Positions 31,388-39,896 of a stretch of 45,080 bases of DNA are shown here, piece by piece. Source of the stretch: JBPCOI01 sp051000395. GTDB taxonomy: Bacteria; Actinomycetota; Actinomycetes; Mycobacteriales; Jatrophihabitantaceae. Location: contig JBPCOI010000058.1 in the NCBI GenBank assembly GCA_051000395.1, positions 1 through 45,080 on the forward strand, in the 5' to 3' direction. The notes below the pieces were generated by a model, which had not been told where the DNA came from, did not search any database, and saw nothing but the letters and a program-made list of their open reading frames with translations. Both the position numbers and the translations under genes were made by a program. How positions within the stretch are numbered: position 1 is the stretch's first letter; every line of letters starts with the position of its first letter.

Positions 31388-32482
31388 GTGAGCATGACGG
31401 GAACCTCGCAGCGGGACCCGCGTCCGAAGCCGGATCGGGCCGCCGGGGAGGCGCCTGTGGCGTTCGTCCCCGAGCGGCCCTCGCTGCGGCAACGGGCGAG
31501 CGGATGGCGCTACGCGGCGCTGACGACGAATCCGCCACGCGGGCACGTCGACTTCCTCACCCGCTGGATCGTGCTGACCCGGGCCGCCGTCCTGCCGATG
31601 ACTCTCTTCGCCGGGTTGCTGGCCGGGCTGCTCGCCGTGCGCGAACCGGGTTTCTCCTGGCTGTACTTCGTGCTCGCGCTGCTCGGGATCTTGCTCGCGC
31701 ACGTGGCCAACAACCTGATGAACGACCTGTTCGACACCGACGTGGGCCAGGACACCGCGGCCTATCCGCGCGCCCAGTACGCCCCGCACCCGATCTTGTC
31801 GGGGCTCGCCAGCCGCCGGTTGCTCGCCGGTGCCGCGATCGGGGTGAACGCCGCCGACCTGGTGATCATGCTCGTGCTGGTCGCAGCACGCGGGCCGTGG
31901 GTGCTCGCCTTCGCGCTCGGCGGCTTCCTGCTGAGCGCGGCCTACACGGCGCCGCCGGTGCGGTTGAAGAAGCGCGGCCTCGGGGAGCTCGACGTGCTGA
32001 CCACGTGGGGTCCGCTCATGGTCGGGGGCACGTACTTCTCCGCGACCGGGCACCTGCCGTGGCAGGTGTGGGTGGCGAGCCTGCCGTACGCCCTGCTGTG
32101 TACCGCGGTCCTGATGGGCAAGCACACCGACAAGATCCCGTTTGACGCGCCGCTCGGCATCAGGACGGTGCCGGTGCTGCTCGGGCGCGAGCGCGCCCTG
32201 ACGGTGACGCGCGGGCTGGTGCTCGGCTTCTACGTGCTGCTCGTCGGCGCCGTCGCCGTGCAGGCGCTGCCCTGGCCGGCCCTGCTGGGTCTCGCGGCCC
32301 TGCCGTGGGCGCGGAGCGTCTGGGGGCCGCTGTCGCGACCGGCGCCCCAGAGCAAGCCGGCGGGCTTTCCGGTCTGGCCGCTGTGGTACGCGGCCTGGGC
32401 GTTCGTGCACACCCGCAACGCCGGCGGGGTGCTCGTCCTGGGTGTCGCGATCGCGGCGATCGCAGATGTCACCGCGTTCTAG
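31388..32482 (+). CDS. UbiA-family prenyltransferase (MenA-like)
   Basis: Integral membrane prenyltransferase of 364 residues. The first Asp-rich motif NNLMNDLFDTDVGQD and the second HTDKIPFDAPLGIRTVPVLLG bind prenyl diphosphate through Mg2+. About eight or nine helices are visible and the N-terminal 50 residues are cytoplasmic. GIRTVPVLLG is close to 1,4-dihydroxy-2-naphthoate octaprenyltransferase (MenA) and related UbiA proteins, but no other menaquinone gene is adjacent, so the acceptor is uncertain. GTG 31388 is used; ATG 31394 is an alternative. Its TAG stop shares the CTAG palindrome with the oppositely oriented EAL gene, a 4-bp convergent overlap. Confidence 0.85.
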   Translation: MSMTGTSQRDPRPKPDRAAGEAPVAFVPERPSLRQRASGWRYAALTTNPPRGHVDFLTRWIVLTRAAVLPMTLFAGLLAGLLAVREPGFSWLYFVLALLGILLAHVANNLMNDLFDTDVGQDTAAYPRAQYAPHPILSGLASRRLLAGAAIGVNAADLVIMLVLVAARGPWVLAFALGGFLLSAAYTAPPVRLKKRGLGELDVLTTWGPLMVGGTYFSATGHLPWQVWVASLPYALLCTAVLMGKHTDKIPFDAPLGIRTVPVLLGRERALTVTRGLVLGFYVLLVGAVAVQALPWPALLGLAALPWARSVWGPLSRPAPQSKPAGFPVWPLWYAAWAFVHTRNAGGVLVLGVAIAAIADVTAF

Positions 32483-34698
32483 CCCGTCGGGGTGGGGCGC
32501 GGTCGCGGCCCGGGTGGCGGTGCCGGGCGCCCGAACAGGTAGCCCTGCGCGTGGTCGCAGCCGAGCGCGCTGACCAGCGCCAGCTGCTCGCGGGTCTCGA
32601 CGCCTTCGGCGACGGTGCTGATGGCGAGCGCGTTGCACATGACGACGACACTGCGCACCAGCGCAGCCGTGCGCCGGTCCTCGGCGATCGGGGCGATGAA
32701 GCTGCGGTCGATCTTGACCACGCTGATCGGCAGGTCGCGCAGCAGCGACAGCGAGGAATAGCCGGTGCCGAAGTCGTCGAGCGCGATGCTGACACCGAGT
32801 GCCGCGACCTCGCGCACCTCGCGGATGGCTTGCGGGGACGCGTCCACGAGGGCGCTCTCGGTGATCTCCAGGTGCAGGCGCCGCGCCGCGATGCCATTGC
32901 GGTCCAGGGCGTTGCGGACGGCAGGCCCGAGCAGGCCGCGGCCGAGCTGCTCGGCAGCGACGTTGACCGCCAGCCAGCGGGGCGCCGGGAACCCGGAACC
33001 CCACTGCGGAATCTCCTGCAGGGCGAGTTCGAGGACCCGCCACCCCAGCGGATCGATGAGGCCGCCCAGCATCGCGGTGTTCATGAAGTCGCCAGGTTCC
33101 AGCAGTCCGCGCTGCGGATGCTGCCAACGGATCAGGGCTTCGGCCCCGACCACGGATTCGTCGTCGACGTTCACGATGGGCTGCAGGTAGAGCCGCAGTC
33201 CCTCGCCGGTGTCCGCGGCGTGCCGCAGCGCCTGCTCCATCGTCAGGTCCTCGACGGTGAAGGAATGGTCGTGACGCGCGTCGTAGAACTCCACCCGGCC
33301 GCGGCCGTGCTGCTTGGCGCGCGCCGTGGCCTGCTCGGCTTCGCGAAGCATCTCGTCCGCGTGCCGGTGCAGGGGCGAGCTGATCGTTACTCCGACGCTC
33401 ATCCCGACACTGAGCAGCACGTCGCCGGCCTGCAGCGGGCTGGCTGCTGCGGCGATCAGCTGCTCGCCCAGCCGGCGCAGCGCGCAGGTGTCGCCGTTGC
33501 CCGGGGCGAGGACGACGAATTCGTCGCCATCGAGGTCGCCCAGCACGCACCTGTCGTCGAGGGCCGCAGCGAGGCGTCCGGCCACGGCGAGCAGCACCTG
33601 GTCACCGGCCTGACGGCCCAGGCTGTCGTTGATGGTCTTGAACCGGTCGACGTCGCAGAACAGCACCCCGACCTGCTGGCCGCTCGCCAGGTACCCGGAC
33701 AGCAGGCGCGTCAGCTCCGCGCGGTTGCACAGTCCGGTCAGCGCCACATGCGTGAGCCGGTAGGCCAGGCGCTCCTCCGCCCGCTTGCGCTCGGTGAGGT
33801 CGCTGACCTGGACCACGACCGTCTGCACGGCGCCGTCCGCGTCGCGGATGGCGCCTAGGTGCAGCATGCCGCAGAGGAGCGCGCCGTCGGCGCGCAGGTA
33901 GCGTCGCTCGAGCGCGTTCCGGTCGCGTTTGCCCGCGACGAACTCGTGGAAGAGTTCCAGGTTGTCCGTGCGGTCCTCGGGATGGCTGATGTCGGCGAGC
34001 GTCATCCCCAGCAGCTGGTCGCGCGGGTAGCCGAGCAGCCGGACCAGCGCGTCGTTGACCTGGGTGAAGCCGCCGGACGTGTCGAGCAGCGCGACTCCGA
34101 TCGGGCTGCACGCGAAGACTAGCTCCCACCGGTGCTCCACCTCGCGGCGGCGCGCATCGGCGAGCTGGCGTTCCTGCGCCTCGCGGATCGCCTTGGCTGC
34201 CTGCATGGCGAAGACCTCGAGCACGGTGCACTGCCCGGCGTCGGGGCGGCGCCCGCTACGGGGCTGATCCACGCTGAGCACGCCGATCAGCCGTCCGTCG
34301 TCCCACAACGGCGCCAGCAGGGAGTCCTCGGGATGCCACGCCTCGGGATCGGGCTGGGCGACTCCGGGCGGGGTCCAGGTCGCGAACTTGTCGACCAGGC
34401 TCTGGTCGCGCTCGTGGCTGAAGAAGCGCAGCCCGCCCCAGGGTTCGGCGCTCGACAGCAGCTCGAGCCAGTGGTCCACGGGGCGCCGGTTGCCCAGCAG
34501 CGCCTCGACGCCGGGTGGACCGACGACCGCCTCGATCCGCAGGTCGCCGTCGCCGGTGGCCACGTTGATCGCCGCGGCTTCGAACCCGAGGACTCCGACG
34601 ACGGCGTCGGCGATCACGTCCAGCGCCTCCCGCAGGCGGCTGCTGGCGCCGAGTTCGCGAACCACGCCCAGCACGCCGTCGAGCAGCGCCCGGTCCAT
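32479..34698 (-). CDS. GAF-PAS-GGDEF-EAL cyclic-di-GMP signalling protein
   Basis: A 739-residue cytoplasmic sensor. The GAF domain (about 10-165) contains SVDQPRSGRRPDAGQCTVLEVFA; PAS (about 190-310) has PIGVALLDTSGGFTQVNDALVRLLGY; GGDEF (about 315-480) and EAL (about 495-735) follow. The GGDEF signature reads DGDEF, with Asp in place of the first Gly, and the RxxD inhibitory site is missing (DDRC instead). The EAL domain has GAEALIRWQHP, LEITESALV, DDFGTGYSSLSLL, KIDRSFI and AEGVET, so phosphodiesterase activity is likely. ATG 34696-34698 has GAGGCGAGG just upstream; an ATG at 34725 would add nine residues. No transmembrane helix is present. Confidence 0.9.
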   Translation of the reverse strand: MDRALLDGVLGVVRELGASSRLREALDVIADAVVGVLGFEAAAINVATGDGDLRIEAVVGPPGVEALLGNRRPVDHWLELLSSAEPWGGLRFFSHERDQSLVDKFATWTPPGVAQPDPEAWHPEDSLLAPLWDDGRLIGVLSVDQPRSGRRPDAGQCTVLEVFAMQAAKAIREAQERQLADARRREVEHRWELVFACSPIGVALLDTSGGFTQVNDALVRLLGYPRDQLLGMTLADISHPEDRTDNLELFHEFVAGKRDRNALERRYLRADGALLCGMLHLGAIRDADGAVQTVVVQVSDLTERKRAEERLAYRLTHVALTGLCNRAELTRLLSGYLASGQQVGVLFCDVDRFKTINDSLGRQAGDQVLLAVAGRLAAALDDRCVLGDLDGDEFVVLAPGNGDTCALRRLGEQLIAAAASPLQAGDVLLSVGMSVGVTISSPLHRHADEMLREAEQATARAKQHGRGRVEFYDARHDHSFTVEDLTMEQALRHAADTGEGLRLYLQPIVNVDDESVVGAEALIRWQHPQRGLLEPGDFMNTAMLGGLIDPLGWRVLELALQEIPQWGSGFPAPRWLAVNVAAEQLGRGLLGPAVRNALDRNGIAARRLHLEITESALVDASPQAIREVREVAALGVSIALDDFGTGYSSLSLLRDLPISVVKIDRSFIAPIAEDRRTAALVRSVVVMCNALAISTVAEGVETREQLALVSALGCDHAQGYLFGRPAPPPGPRPRPTPTG

Positions 34699-34725
34699 CC
34701 TCGCCTCGGCCCTCGGCGAATCCAT

Positions 34726-35677
34726 CAGCGCAGTGTCACATGTAACGGGGTGCCCAGCCATTCGGCGCTCCGCTGTGTCGAGGCCGACACCGGCAACCGA
34801 AGTGGCAGGCGGCAATTCACGGTGAGCATATGACCTACGAGGAAACCTTTTCCTGAGAAGCTTTATGGTTGCTTTCCCGAGATACGGCGACGCCACTGCG
34901 CGGGCTTGCCCGGCAGGGCCCGCAACGCGCCCGCCCGGTCAATTCCGCGTGAGCGCGGGGACGGTTGTCGACCGACACGTGCGCTCGACGCCAGGTCCGC
35001 GACTCGTCCTCGCCGGGCCCGGGCGGCCGCCCGGCTGGGCGTGCGCGCCGCCCCGCTCCGACGGCGCGCCGGTACCGATGGAGGCCGCCGTGCCCTGCGG
35101 AACGTCGGTGCCCGCGGCTGGCCGTGACGTATTATCACGCCGTCCGCATCACTTTATCGACATAATCTGCGCGGCGCTATCCGTCGCCAATTCTCGTTGC
35201 GTTTCAGCAGTGGCATATTCGCTGCAGCCGGTCAATTACGCGACGAATTCCGGCGCCACTGCTCTGTCGCCGAGAATAATGGCGTTACGCGCTTTGGAGA
35301 GGATAACGCGAGCTGCGATCGAGGGCTGCTCAGTCCGGCGAGGCGCGAGAGGCGCGTGCGGACGCGGCCACAAACCGTGCGGTGCTGCGGGCACTACTGA
35401 GGCACTGGCGCCGGAAGCGGGCCAGCAAGCAGGCCCGCGGCGAAAGCGCGGCCGGTCGCGGCCGGCGGTCTGCGCGGGAAAGCTCACGGCAAGCGCGGAA
35501 GTACCCGTCGTCCCCAATTCTTTTGCGTTCAGCTTGCCATGGTGCCCGCGCATACCTAAAGTAGCGACCAGAGCTGCGCACCACCCCTGTGCGTGCACTC
35601 GTTCGGGGTTTGCCACCTGCTGACCTCACATTGAATTGACGGGCTGGCGACCCAGACCCGGATGAGGAGTGACGCAC
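34726..35677. other. Long intergenic stretch without a credible gene
   Basis: Open frames on both strands have amino-acid mixtures rich in Arg, Cys and Pro and codon use unlike the neighbours, with no recognisable domain. Within it AGGAAA-CCT-TTTCCT (34840-34854) is a perfect short palindrome. Bases about 35128-35310 form an AT-richer patch. The next gene starts at 35678. The stretch may hold promoters for the coiled-coil operon or a degraded gene. Confidence 0.5.
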
Positions 35678-36562
35678 ATGAGGCGTGCGAGCGGCAAGGG
35701 GCTGGCGTGGAGCGCGAAGGCTCCGCCGCCGCCCGAGGACGGCACGGAGGAGCCGCGCCCGGATGAACCCGATTCGGCGGCAGCGGCCCAGGTGCTGCGT
35801 CGCGCCGTGGGCCACATCGAGCAGTTGCTGTACCGGGTGGACGTGGCGGGCACCGCGCAGGGCGAGGTGAGCGAACCGATCGGGGAATCGATCGAGCACC
35901 CGGCCGAGATAGGCGACATTTCGGAACCCGCGGCCGCCGAGATGGCCGCGTTGCGGCGCGCGGCCGGCGCGGCCTCGACCCACGCCGAGGCGTTGCGCGC
36001 GACGTTCGCCGCACAGGAACAGGCGATCCGGATGATCACTGACGCCACTCGCGTTCGCGGCGAGGCCGCGGGGCAGGGAGAGCAGATCCTGCGTGAAGCG
36101 CAGGCAGCGGCGACGCGACTGCAGGCGGAGGCGGAGCAGCACGCGGCGCGGGTGAGCGCCGAGACGACGGCATGGGCGGCAGAGCAGCGCCGCGCGGTGG
36201 ACGAGGCGATCAGGGAGTTGCTCGACGCGGCGACCGAACAGGCCGACGAGATCCGCACGCGGGCGCAGCTCGAGTCGGTCGCGAAGGCGACCGAGGCGGC
36301 CGAGCAACAGCTCGCCGCAGCGGCGGCTGCGGGCGAGCGCGAGGCCGAGGCGCTCAGGGCCCAGGCCCGGGCGGTGCTCACGGGCGCGGTGTCGCTCGTC
36401 TCGCATGCGCGCGATGACCTGCGGGAAGTCTCGGCGGCCACCTCGGTCGCCTCGGACTCCCTTCGCGCACGGGCCGACGCGATGGAGTCCATACTGGGCG
36501 AGGCGTTGGCCGTCGAGCCAGGCGAGGTCCCAGGCCCGCCGGCCGCCGAGGGCACCGAGTAG
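35678..36562 (+). CDS. Alanine-rich coiled-coil protein, family not recognised
   Basis: A 294-residue soluble protein. After a Pro/Glu-rich leader (1-35) there is a short helix AAQVLRRAVGHIEQLLYRVD (40-60), an acidic linker and a continuous coiled coil from about 85 to 280 dense in Ala, Glu, Gln and Arg, with heptads such as EQILREAQAAATRLQAEAEQ. The overall pattern resembles actinobacterial DivIVA/FilP/SepIVA-like filament proteins, but the diagnostic N-terminal DivIVA motif is missing. A GAGGAG sequence (35664-35669) eight bases before ATG 35678 fixes the start. It is followed after about 160 bp by a small gene on the same strand. A cytoskeletal or cell-envelope role is possible but unproven. 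Confidence 0.72.
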   Translation: MRRASGKGLAWSAKAPPPPEDGTEEPRPDEPDSAAAAQVLRRAVGHIEQLLYRVDVAGTAQGEVSEPIGESIEHPAEIGDISEPAAAEMAALRRAAGAASTHAEALRATFAAQEQAIRMITDATRVRGEAAGQGEQILREAQAAATRLQAEAEQHAARVSAETTAWAAEQRRAVDEAIRELLDAATEQADEIRTRAQLESVAKATEAAEQQLAAAAAAGEREAEALRAQARAVLTGAVSLVSHARDDLREVSAATSVASDSLRARADAMESILGEALAVEPGEVPGPPAAEGTE

Positions 36563-36575
36563 GCCCGGACACCCC

Positions 36576-36624
36576 CGATTGCGGTACGTCAGCGTCGGAT
36601 ACCGACGCCCGGGTACCGCAATCG
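36576..36624 (+). terminator. Two-tier perfect hairpin after the coiled-coil gene
   Basis: CGATTGCGGTAC (36576-36587) pairs perfectly with GTACCGCAATCG (36613-36624). Inside it GCGTCGG (36592-36598) pairs with CCGACGC (36602-36608) around an ATA loop, leaving a 4x4 internal loop. No U-tract follows. It may end the first transcript, act as an operator, or be a structured leader of the next gene. Confidence 0.5.
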
Positions 36625-36721
36625 AGGCCGCTCCGAGTGGCCGGCAACCTTCGGCTGATCTACCATCACTCCCACAACCTCGCGGCAAGTTGCGTGTGCA
36701 GCAGGGTCGGAAGGGGTCGAC

Positions 36722-37144
36722 GTGACGACACTCTCGGACCGGGGCGCGCCCGATCTGAGCTGGTTGCGTGCCCAGCTCACCGAGCAACTCGAGCACGCCG
36801 ATCCCACCGGAGTGCCAGGGCTGGGCCCCGCTCAGGTGAGCGCGGTGCCGTCACTGTCCGACGCACTCGCGCTCTACCGCGCCGCGACCGACCTGGTGGA
36901 ACCGCGGGTCCGCCTGGCCGAGCGCAACCTGCCTGGCGATCCGGACGAGATGTCCCAGGCGCGCGACGTCCTCGAGGCGACCCGAGCCGTCCTGCTCGCT
37001 GCGCTGCAGCGCGCCGAAGCCGATGCGCCGAGCCCCGCCGCGGATCGCGGCGACGACGACACCTCCGCAGCCCCCGAGGTGGTCGGCGGGAACGGGACTC
37101 TCGCCGGCGCGCAACGCCGCCGGTTCGGTACTCGAAGGGGCTGA
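36722..37144 (+). CDS. Small acidic protein of unknown function
   Basis: A 140-residue soluble protein not matching any family I know. The N-terminal part is acidic and helical (LSWLRAQLTEQLEHADPTG). The centre, DALALYRAATDLVEPRVRLAERNLPGDPDEMSQARDVLEATRAVLLAALQRAEAD, is predicted as long helices. The C-terminal 40 residues are disordered, ending in RRRFGTRRG. GTG 36722 has GGAAGGGG at about 36708-36715. It lies between the coiled-coil protein and the GH3 glycosidase on the same strand, so it may belong to one cell-envelope unit with them. Confidence 0.68.
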   Translation: MTTLSDRGAPDLSWLRAQLTEQLEHADPTGVPGLGPAQVSAVPSLSDALALYRAATDLVEPRVRLAERNLPGDPDEMSQARDVLEATRAVLLAALQRAEADAPSPAADRGDDDTSAAPEVVGGNGTLAGAQRRRFGTRRG

Positions 37145-37202
37145 CCGGCAGGTCTAGGCTCGCACCGAATCGCAGCTCCAGCGGCGAAGGGTCGCGAGGC
37201 AA

Positions 37203-38912
37203 ATGACGATGCAGCCACGCCCGGCCTGGTTCGGTCTGCTGTGCGTCGCCGTTGCCGCGGTCGCGGTCGCGGCGAGTGCCGGGCCCGCAGCCGGTGCGGC
37301 CGCCCCGGCGACAACGCTCACGACAACGCTCACGACGACGCCCACGAAGGCGGTCACGACGGCGGTCACGACGGCCCCGACCGGTGGTGCCCAGGTCGTG
37401 TTCAACAGGATGACCGAGGCGCAGCGGATCGGCCAGCTGTTCATGGTCGGCGGCGCAGCGACCGGCGTGAGTTCGGCGACCCTGTCGGCGATCAGCAGCT
37501 ACCACGTCGGCAATGTCATCCTCACCGGACGCAGCGCCGCGGGCGTCAGCGCGACCCGTTCGATCACGAATGCCGTGCAGGCGCACGCCAGCTCAGCGGC
37601 AACCCTCGGCGTGCCGTTGTTCCTGGCCACCGATCAGGAAGGCGGCTACGTCCAGGTACTGTCCGGCAGCGGGTTCTCCAACATCCCGCAGGCCTTGACG
37701 CAAGGCACCTGGCCCACCGCCACGCTGCAAGCCGATGCCCGCAGCTGGGGCAGCCAGCTTGCCGCAGCCGGAGTGAACCTCGACCTTGCACCGGTCGCGG
37801 ACACCGTGCCCGAGGGCGAGGTGAACCCGCCGATCGGGTACTTCAACCGCGAGTACGGGCACACCACGGCGGTGGTCGGCCCGCACGCCGCGGCTTTCGC
37901 CGAGGGCATCGCTCAGGCCGGCGTCGCGGCGTGCGCCAAGCACTTCCCCGGCCTGGGCAGGGTCGCCGAGAACACCGACACCAGTTCCGGGGTCACCGAC
38001 TACGTCACGACCTATGACGACGCCTACCTCACGCCGTTCAAGGCGGCGATACAGGCGGGCTCGCCGTTCGCCATGATGTCGACGGCGTACTACCAGCAGA
38101 TCGACCCGAGCCGGCCCGCGGCCTTCTCCCCGACGGTCATCGGCGGCATGCTGCGCGACGAACTGGGCTTCAAGGGCGTCGTGATCAGCGACGACCTGGG
38201 CTCAGCGCAGCAGGTCGCCGCCTGGTCACCCGGCGCGCGGGCGGTCGACTTCCTCGACGCCGGCGGTGACCTGGTTCTCACGGTCACTCCGAGCGTCATA
38301 CCGGCCATGGTCGACGCGGTCTCGGCCGAGGCGGCCACCAGCTCCTCGTTCCGGTCCAAGGTCGATGCGGCGGCGCTGCTGGTGCTCAAGGCCAAGCAGG
38401 CGCAGCACCTGATACCGGGCGCCGATGTGCCGGGTGACTTCACCGGAGACGGCCGCACGGATGTTGGGGTGTTCCGTCCGTCGACCGGGGTGTGGTACGT
38501 GGTAGGCCACGGCGAGACGCACTACGGGCAGGCCGGGGACGTGCCGGTGCCGGGGGACTACACCGGAGACGGCCGCACGGGCATCGCGGTGTTCCGTCCG
38601 TCGACCGGGGTGTGGTACGTGATGGGGTATGGCTCGGTGCACTACGGGGAGTCCGGGGACGTGCCGGTGCCGGGGGATTACACCGGAGCGGGCCGGGCGG
38701 GTATCGCGGTGTTCCGTCCGTCGATCGGGACGTGGTACGCGATCGGCTATGGCTCGGTGCACTACGGCCAGGCCGGCGACGAGCCGGTACCCGGGGACTA
38801 CACGGGAGCGGGCCGGGCGGGTATCGCGGTGTTCCGTCCGTCGATCGGGACGTGGTACGCGATCGGCTATGGCTCGATGCACTACGGCCAGGCCGGCGAC
38901 CTCCCGGTCTGA
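37203..38912 (+). CDS. Secreted GH3 glycosidase (NagZ-like) with four C-terminal repeats
   Basis: A 569-residue exported protein. A signal peptide (about 1-32) is followed by a Thr-rich linker of TTLTT and AVTTA repeats. The glycoside hydrolase family 3 domain (about 65-400) has RIGQLFMVGG, ATDQEGGYVQ, the substrate loop AACAKHFPGLGRVAENTDT (about 243-261) and the nucleophile segment GVVISDDLGSAQQV (Asp near 328). KHFPGLG replaces the Gram-negative KHFPGHG, as is usual in actinobacterial LpqI-type enzymes, so it probably removes N-acetylglucosamine from cell-wall fragments. Four 40-residue repeats (VPGDYTGDGRTGIAVFRPS...) form the tail, likely a carbohydrate or surface-binding beta-propeller-like module. 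CGAGG lies a few bases before ATG 37203. Confidence 0.88.
   Translation: MTMQPRPAWFGLLCVAVAAVAVAASAGPAAGAAAPATTLTTTLTTTPTKAVTTAVTTAPTGGAQVVFNRMTEAQRIGQLFMVGGAATGVSSATLSAISSYHVGNVILTGRSAAGVSATRSITNAVQAHASSAATLGVPLFLATDQEGGYVQVLSGSGFSNIPQALTQGTWPTATLQADARSWGSQLAAAGVNLDLAPVADTVPEGEVNPPIGYFNREYGHTTAVVGPHAAAFAEGIAQAGVAACAKHFPGLGRVAENTDTSSGVTDYVTTYDDAYLTPFKAAIQAGSPFAMMSTAYYQQIDPSRPAAFSPTVIGGMLRDELGFKGVVISDDLGSAQQVAAWSPGARAVDFLDAGGDLVLTVTPSVIPAMVDAVSAEAATSSSFRSKVDAAALLVLKAKQAQHLIPGADVPGDFTGDGRTDVGVFRPSTGVWYVVGHGETHYGQAGDVPVPGDYTGDGRTGIAVFRPSTGVWYVMGYGSVHYGESGDVPVPGDYTGAGRAGIAVFRPSIGTWYAIGYGSVHYGQAGDEPVPGDYTGAGRAGIAVFRPSIGTWYAIGYGSMHYGQAGDLPV
38427..38909 (+). repeat. Four tandem 120-bp coding repeats in the GH3 gene
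   Basis: Units start at 38427, 38547, 38667 and 38787, exactly 120 bp apart. Units three and four differ at only one position over 38701-38760 against 38821-38880. Each encodes a 40-residue FG-GAP/VCBS-like motif (GDYTGxGRxGIAVFRPSxGxWYxxGYGS). The near identity indicates recent expansion or gene conversion. Confidence 0.9.
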
Positions 38913-39024
38913 CGCGCGCGGCTGGTCCGAGGTCGACGAGTGCGAGATCAGCAGGACGGGTTGCGGGCGGCGCGCCACGGCAGCTGCCGGCCCGGCGGCC
39001 AGACGGAACCGAGGGTGCCGGATC

Positions 39025-39828
39025 ATGACCGCCGTGCCTGCCTACCTGTCCGAGCGAGACGTCGAACTGATGGCCGCGGCGCTGTACGAGGCCCGGCGCA
39101 CCAGGATCGCGATTGCGCCGCTGAGCGCTGATCGACCCGAGATGAGCATGGCCGACGGCTACCGCGTCCAGCAGCGACTGGTCGCGCGGCTGCTGGCCGA
39201 TGGCGAGCGCGTGCTCGGCTACAAGCTGGGACTGACCAGCGTGCCGATGCAGCAGCTGCTCGGTGTCGACTTCCCGGACTTCGCTCCGGTGCTGTCCTCG
39301 CACGTGCTCGCCGACGGCGCCGAGGTGGCCGCGGACCGCTTCATCGCCCCGCGCGTGGAGGCCGAGATCGCGCTGGTGCTCGGCGCCGACCTGAGCGGGC
39401 CGGACTGCACCGTGCTCGACGCGGCTGGCGCGGTGCGCGCCGCGCTGCCGGCCCTGGAGATCGTCGACAGCCGGATCGCCGACTGGAAGATCGCCCTCGC
39501 CGACACGATCGCCGATCTGGCCAGCAGTGGAGCCATCGTGCTCGGCTCGACAGCGACGCCCACCGCGGGTCTGGACCTGCGCGCGGTCGGCATGGTCTTT
39601 CGCCGCGACGGGGACGTCATCGCCACCGGGGCCGGTGCCGCCGCACTCGGCGACCCGTTGCAGGCGCTGGCGTGGCTGGCCAACACGCTGCATCCACTCG
39701 GCGCCGGCCTGCGGGCGGGACAGTTCGTCATGACCGGCGCGCTGCACGCGGCGGTCCAGATCGCGGCCGGGCAGAACTACCGCGCGGACTTCGACCGGCT
39801 CGGTGCGGTCGGCCTACGGGTGCGCTGA
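39025..39828 (+). CDS. 2-hydroxypenta-2,4-dienoate-type hydratase
   Basis: Adds water to 2-hydroxyalka-2,4-dienoate to give a 4-hydroxy-2-oxoacid, the step before aldol cleavage in meta-cleavage pathways. The 267 residues show the MhpD/HsaE pattern: GYRVQQRLVARLLADGERVLGYKLGLTS, the metal-binding APRVEAEIALVLG, ALEIVDSRIADWK, GAIVLGS and WLANTL, ending with RAGQFVMTGAL. ATG 39025 has GAGGGTGCCG upstream. It converges with the aldolase and dehydrogenase genes on the opposite strand, separated by 68 bp. The steroid (HsaE) version is plausible in an actinomycete, but aromatic degradation is equally possible. Confidence 0.88.
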   Translation: MTAVPAYLSERDVELMAAALYEARRTRIAIAPLSADRPEMSMADGYRVQQRLVARLLADGERVLGYKLGLTSVPMQQLLGVDFPDFAPVLSSHVLADGAEVAADRFIAPRVEAEIALVLGADLSGPDCTVLDAAGAVRAALPALEIVDSRIADWKIALADTIADLASSGAIVLGSTATPTAGLDLRAVGMVFRRDGDVIATGAGAAALGDPLQALAWLANTLHPLGAGLRAGQFVMTGALHAAVQIAAGQNYRADFDRLGAVGLRVR

Positions 39829-39896
39829 GCACGATCCCGCCGATCATCCGCACGCCTGCCGCAGGGTCCGCCGTGGCGAGGGCACGCCGCGTCAGG

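Noticed and set aside
34865..35623. 252-residue plus-strand open frame in the gap before the coiled-coil gene
   Set aside because: Cys/Arg/Pro-rich composition, codon use unlike neighbours, and no ribosome-binding site or recognisable domain.
38427..38909. CRISPR or non-coding satellite in 120-bp repeats
   Set aside because: The period is in frame and encodes a regular 40-residue protein motif continuous with the GH3 gene.
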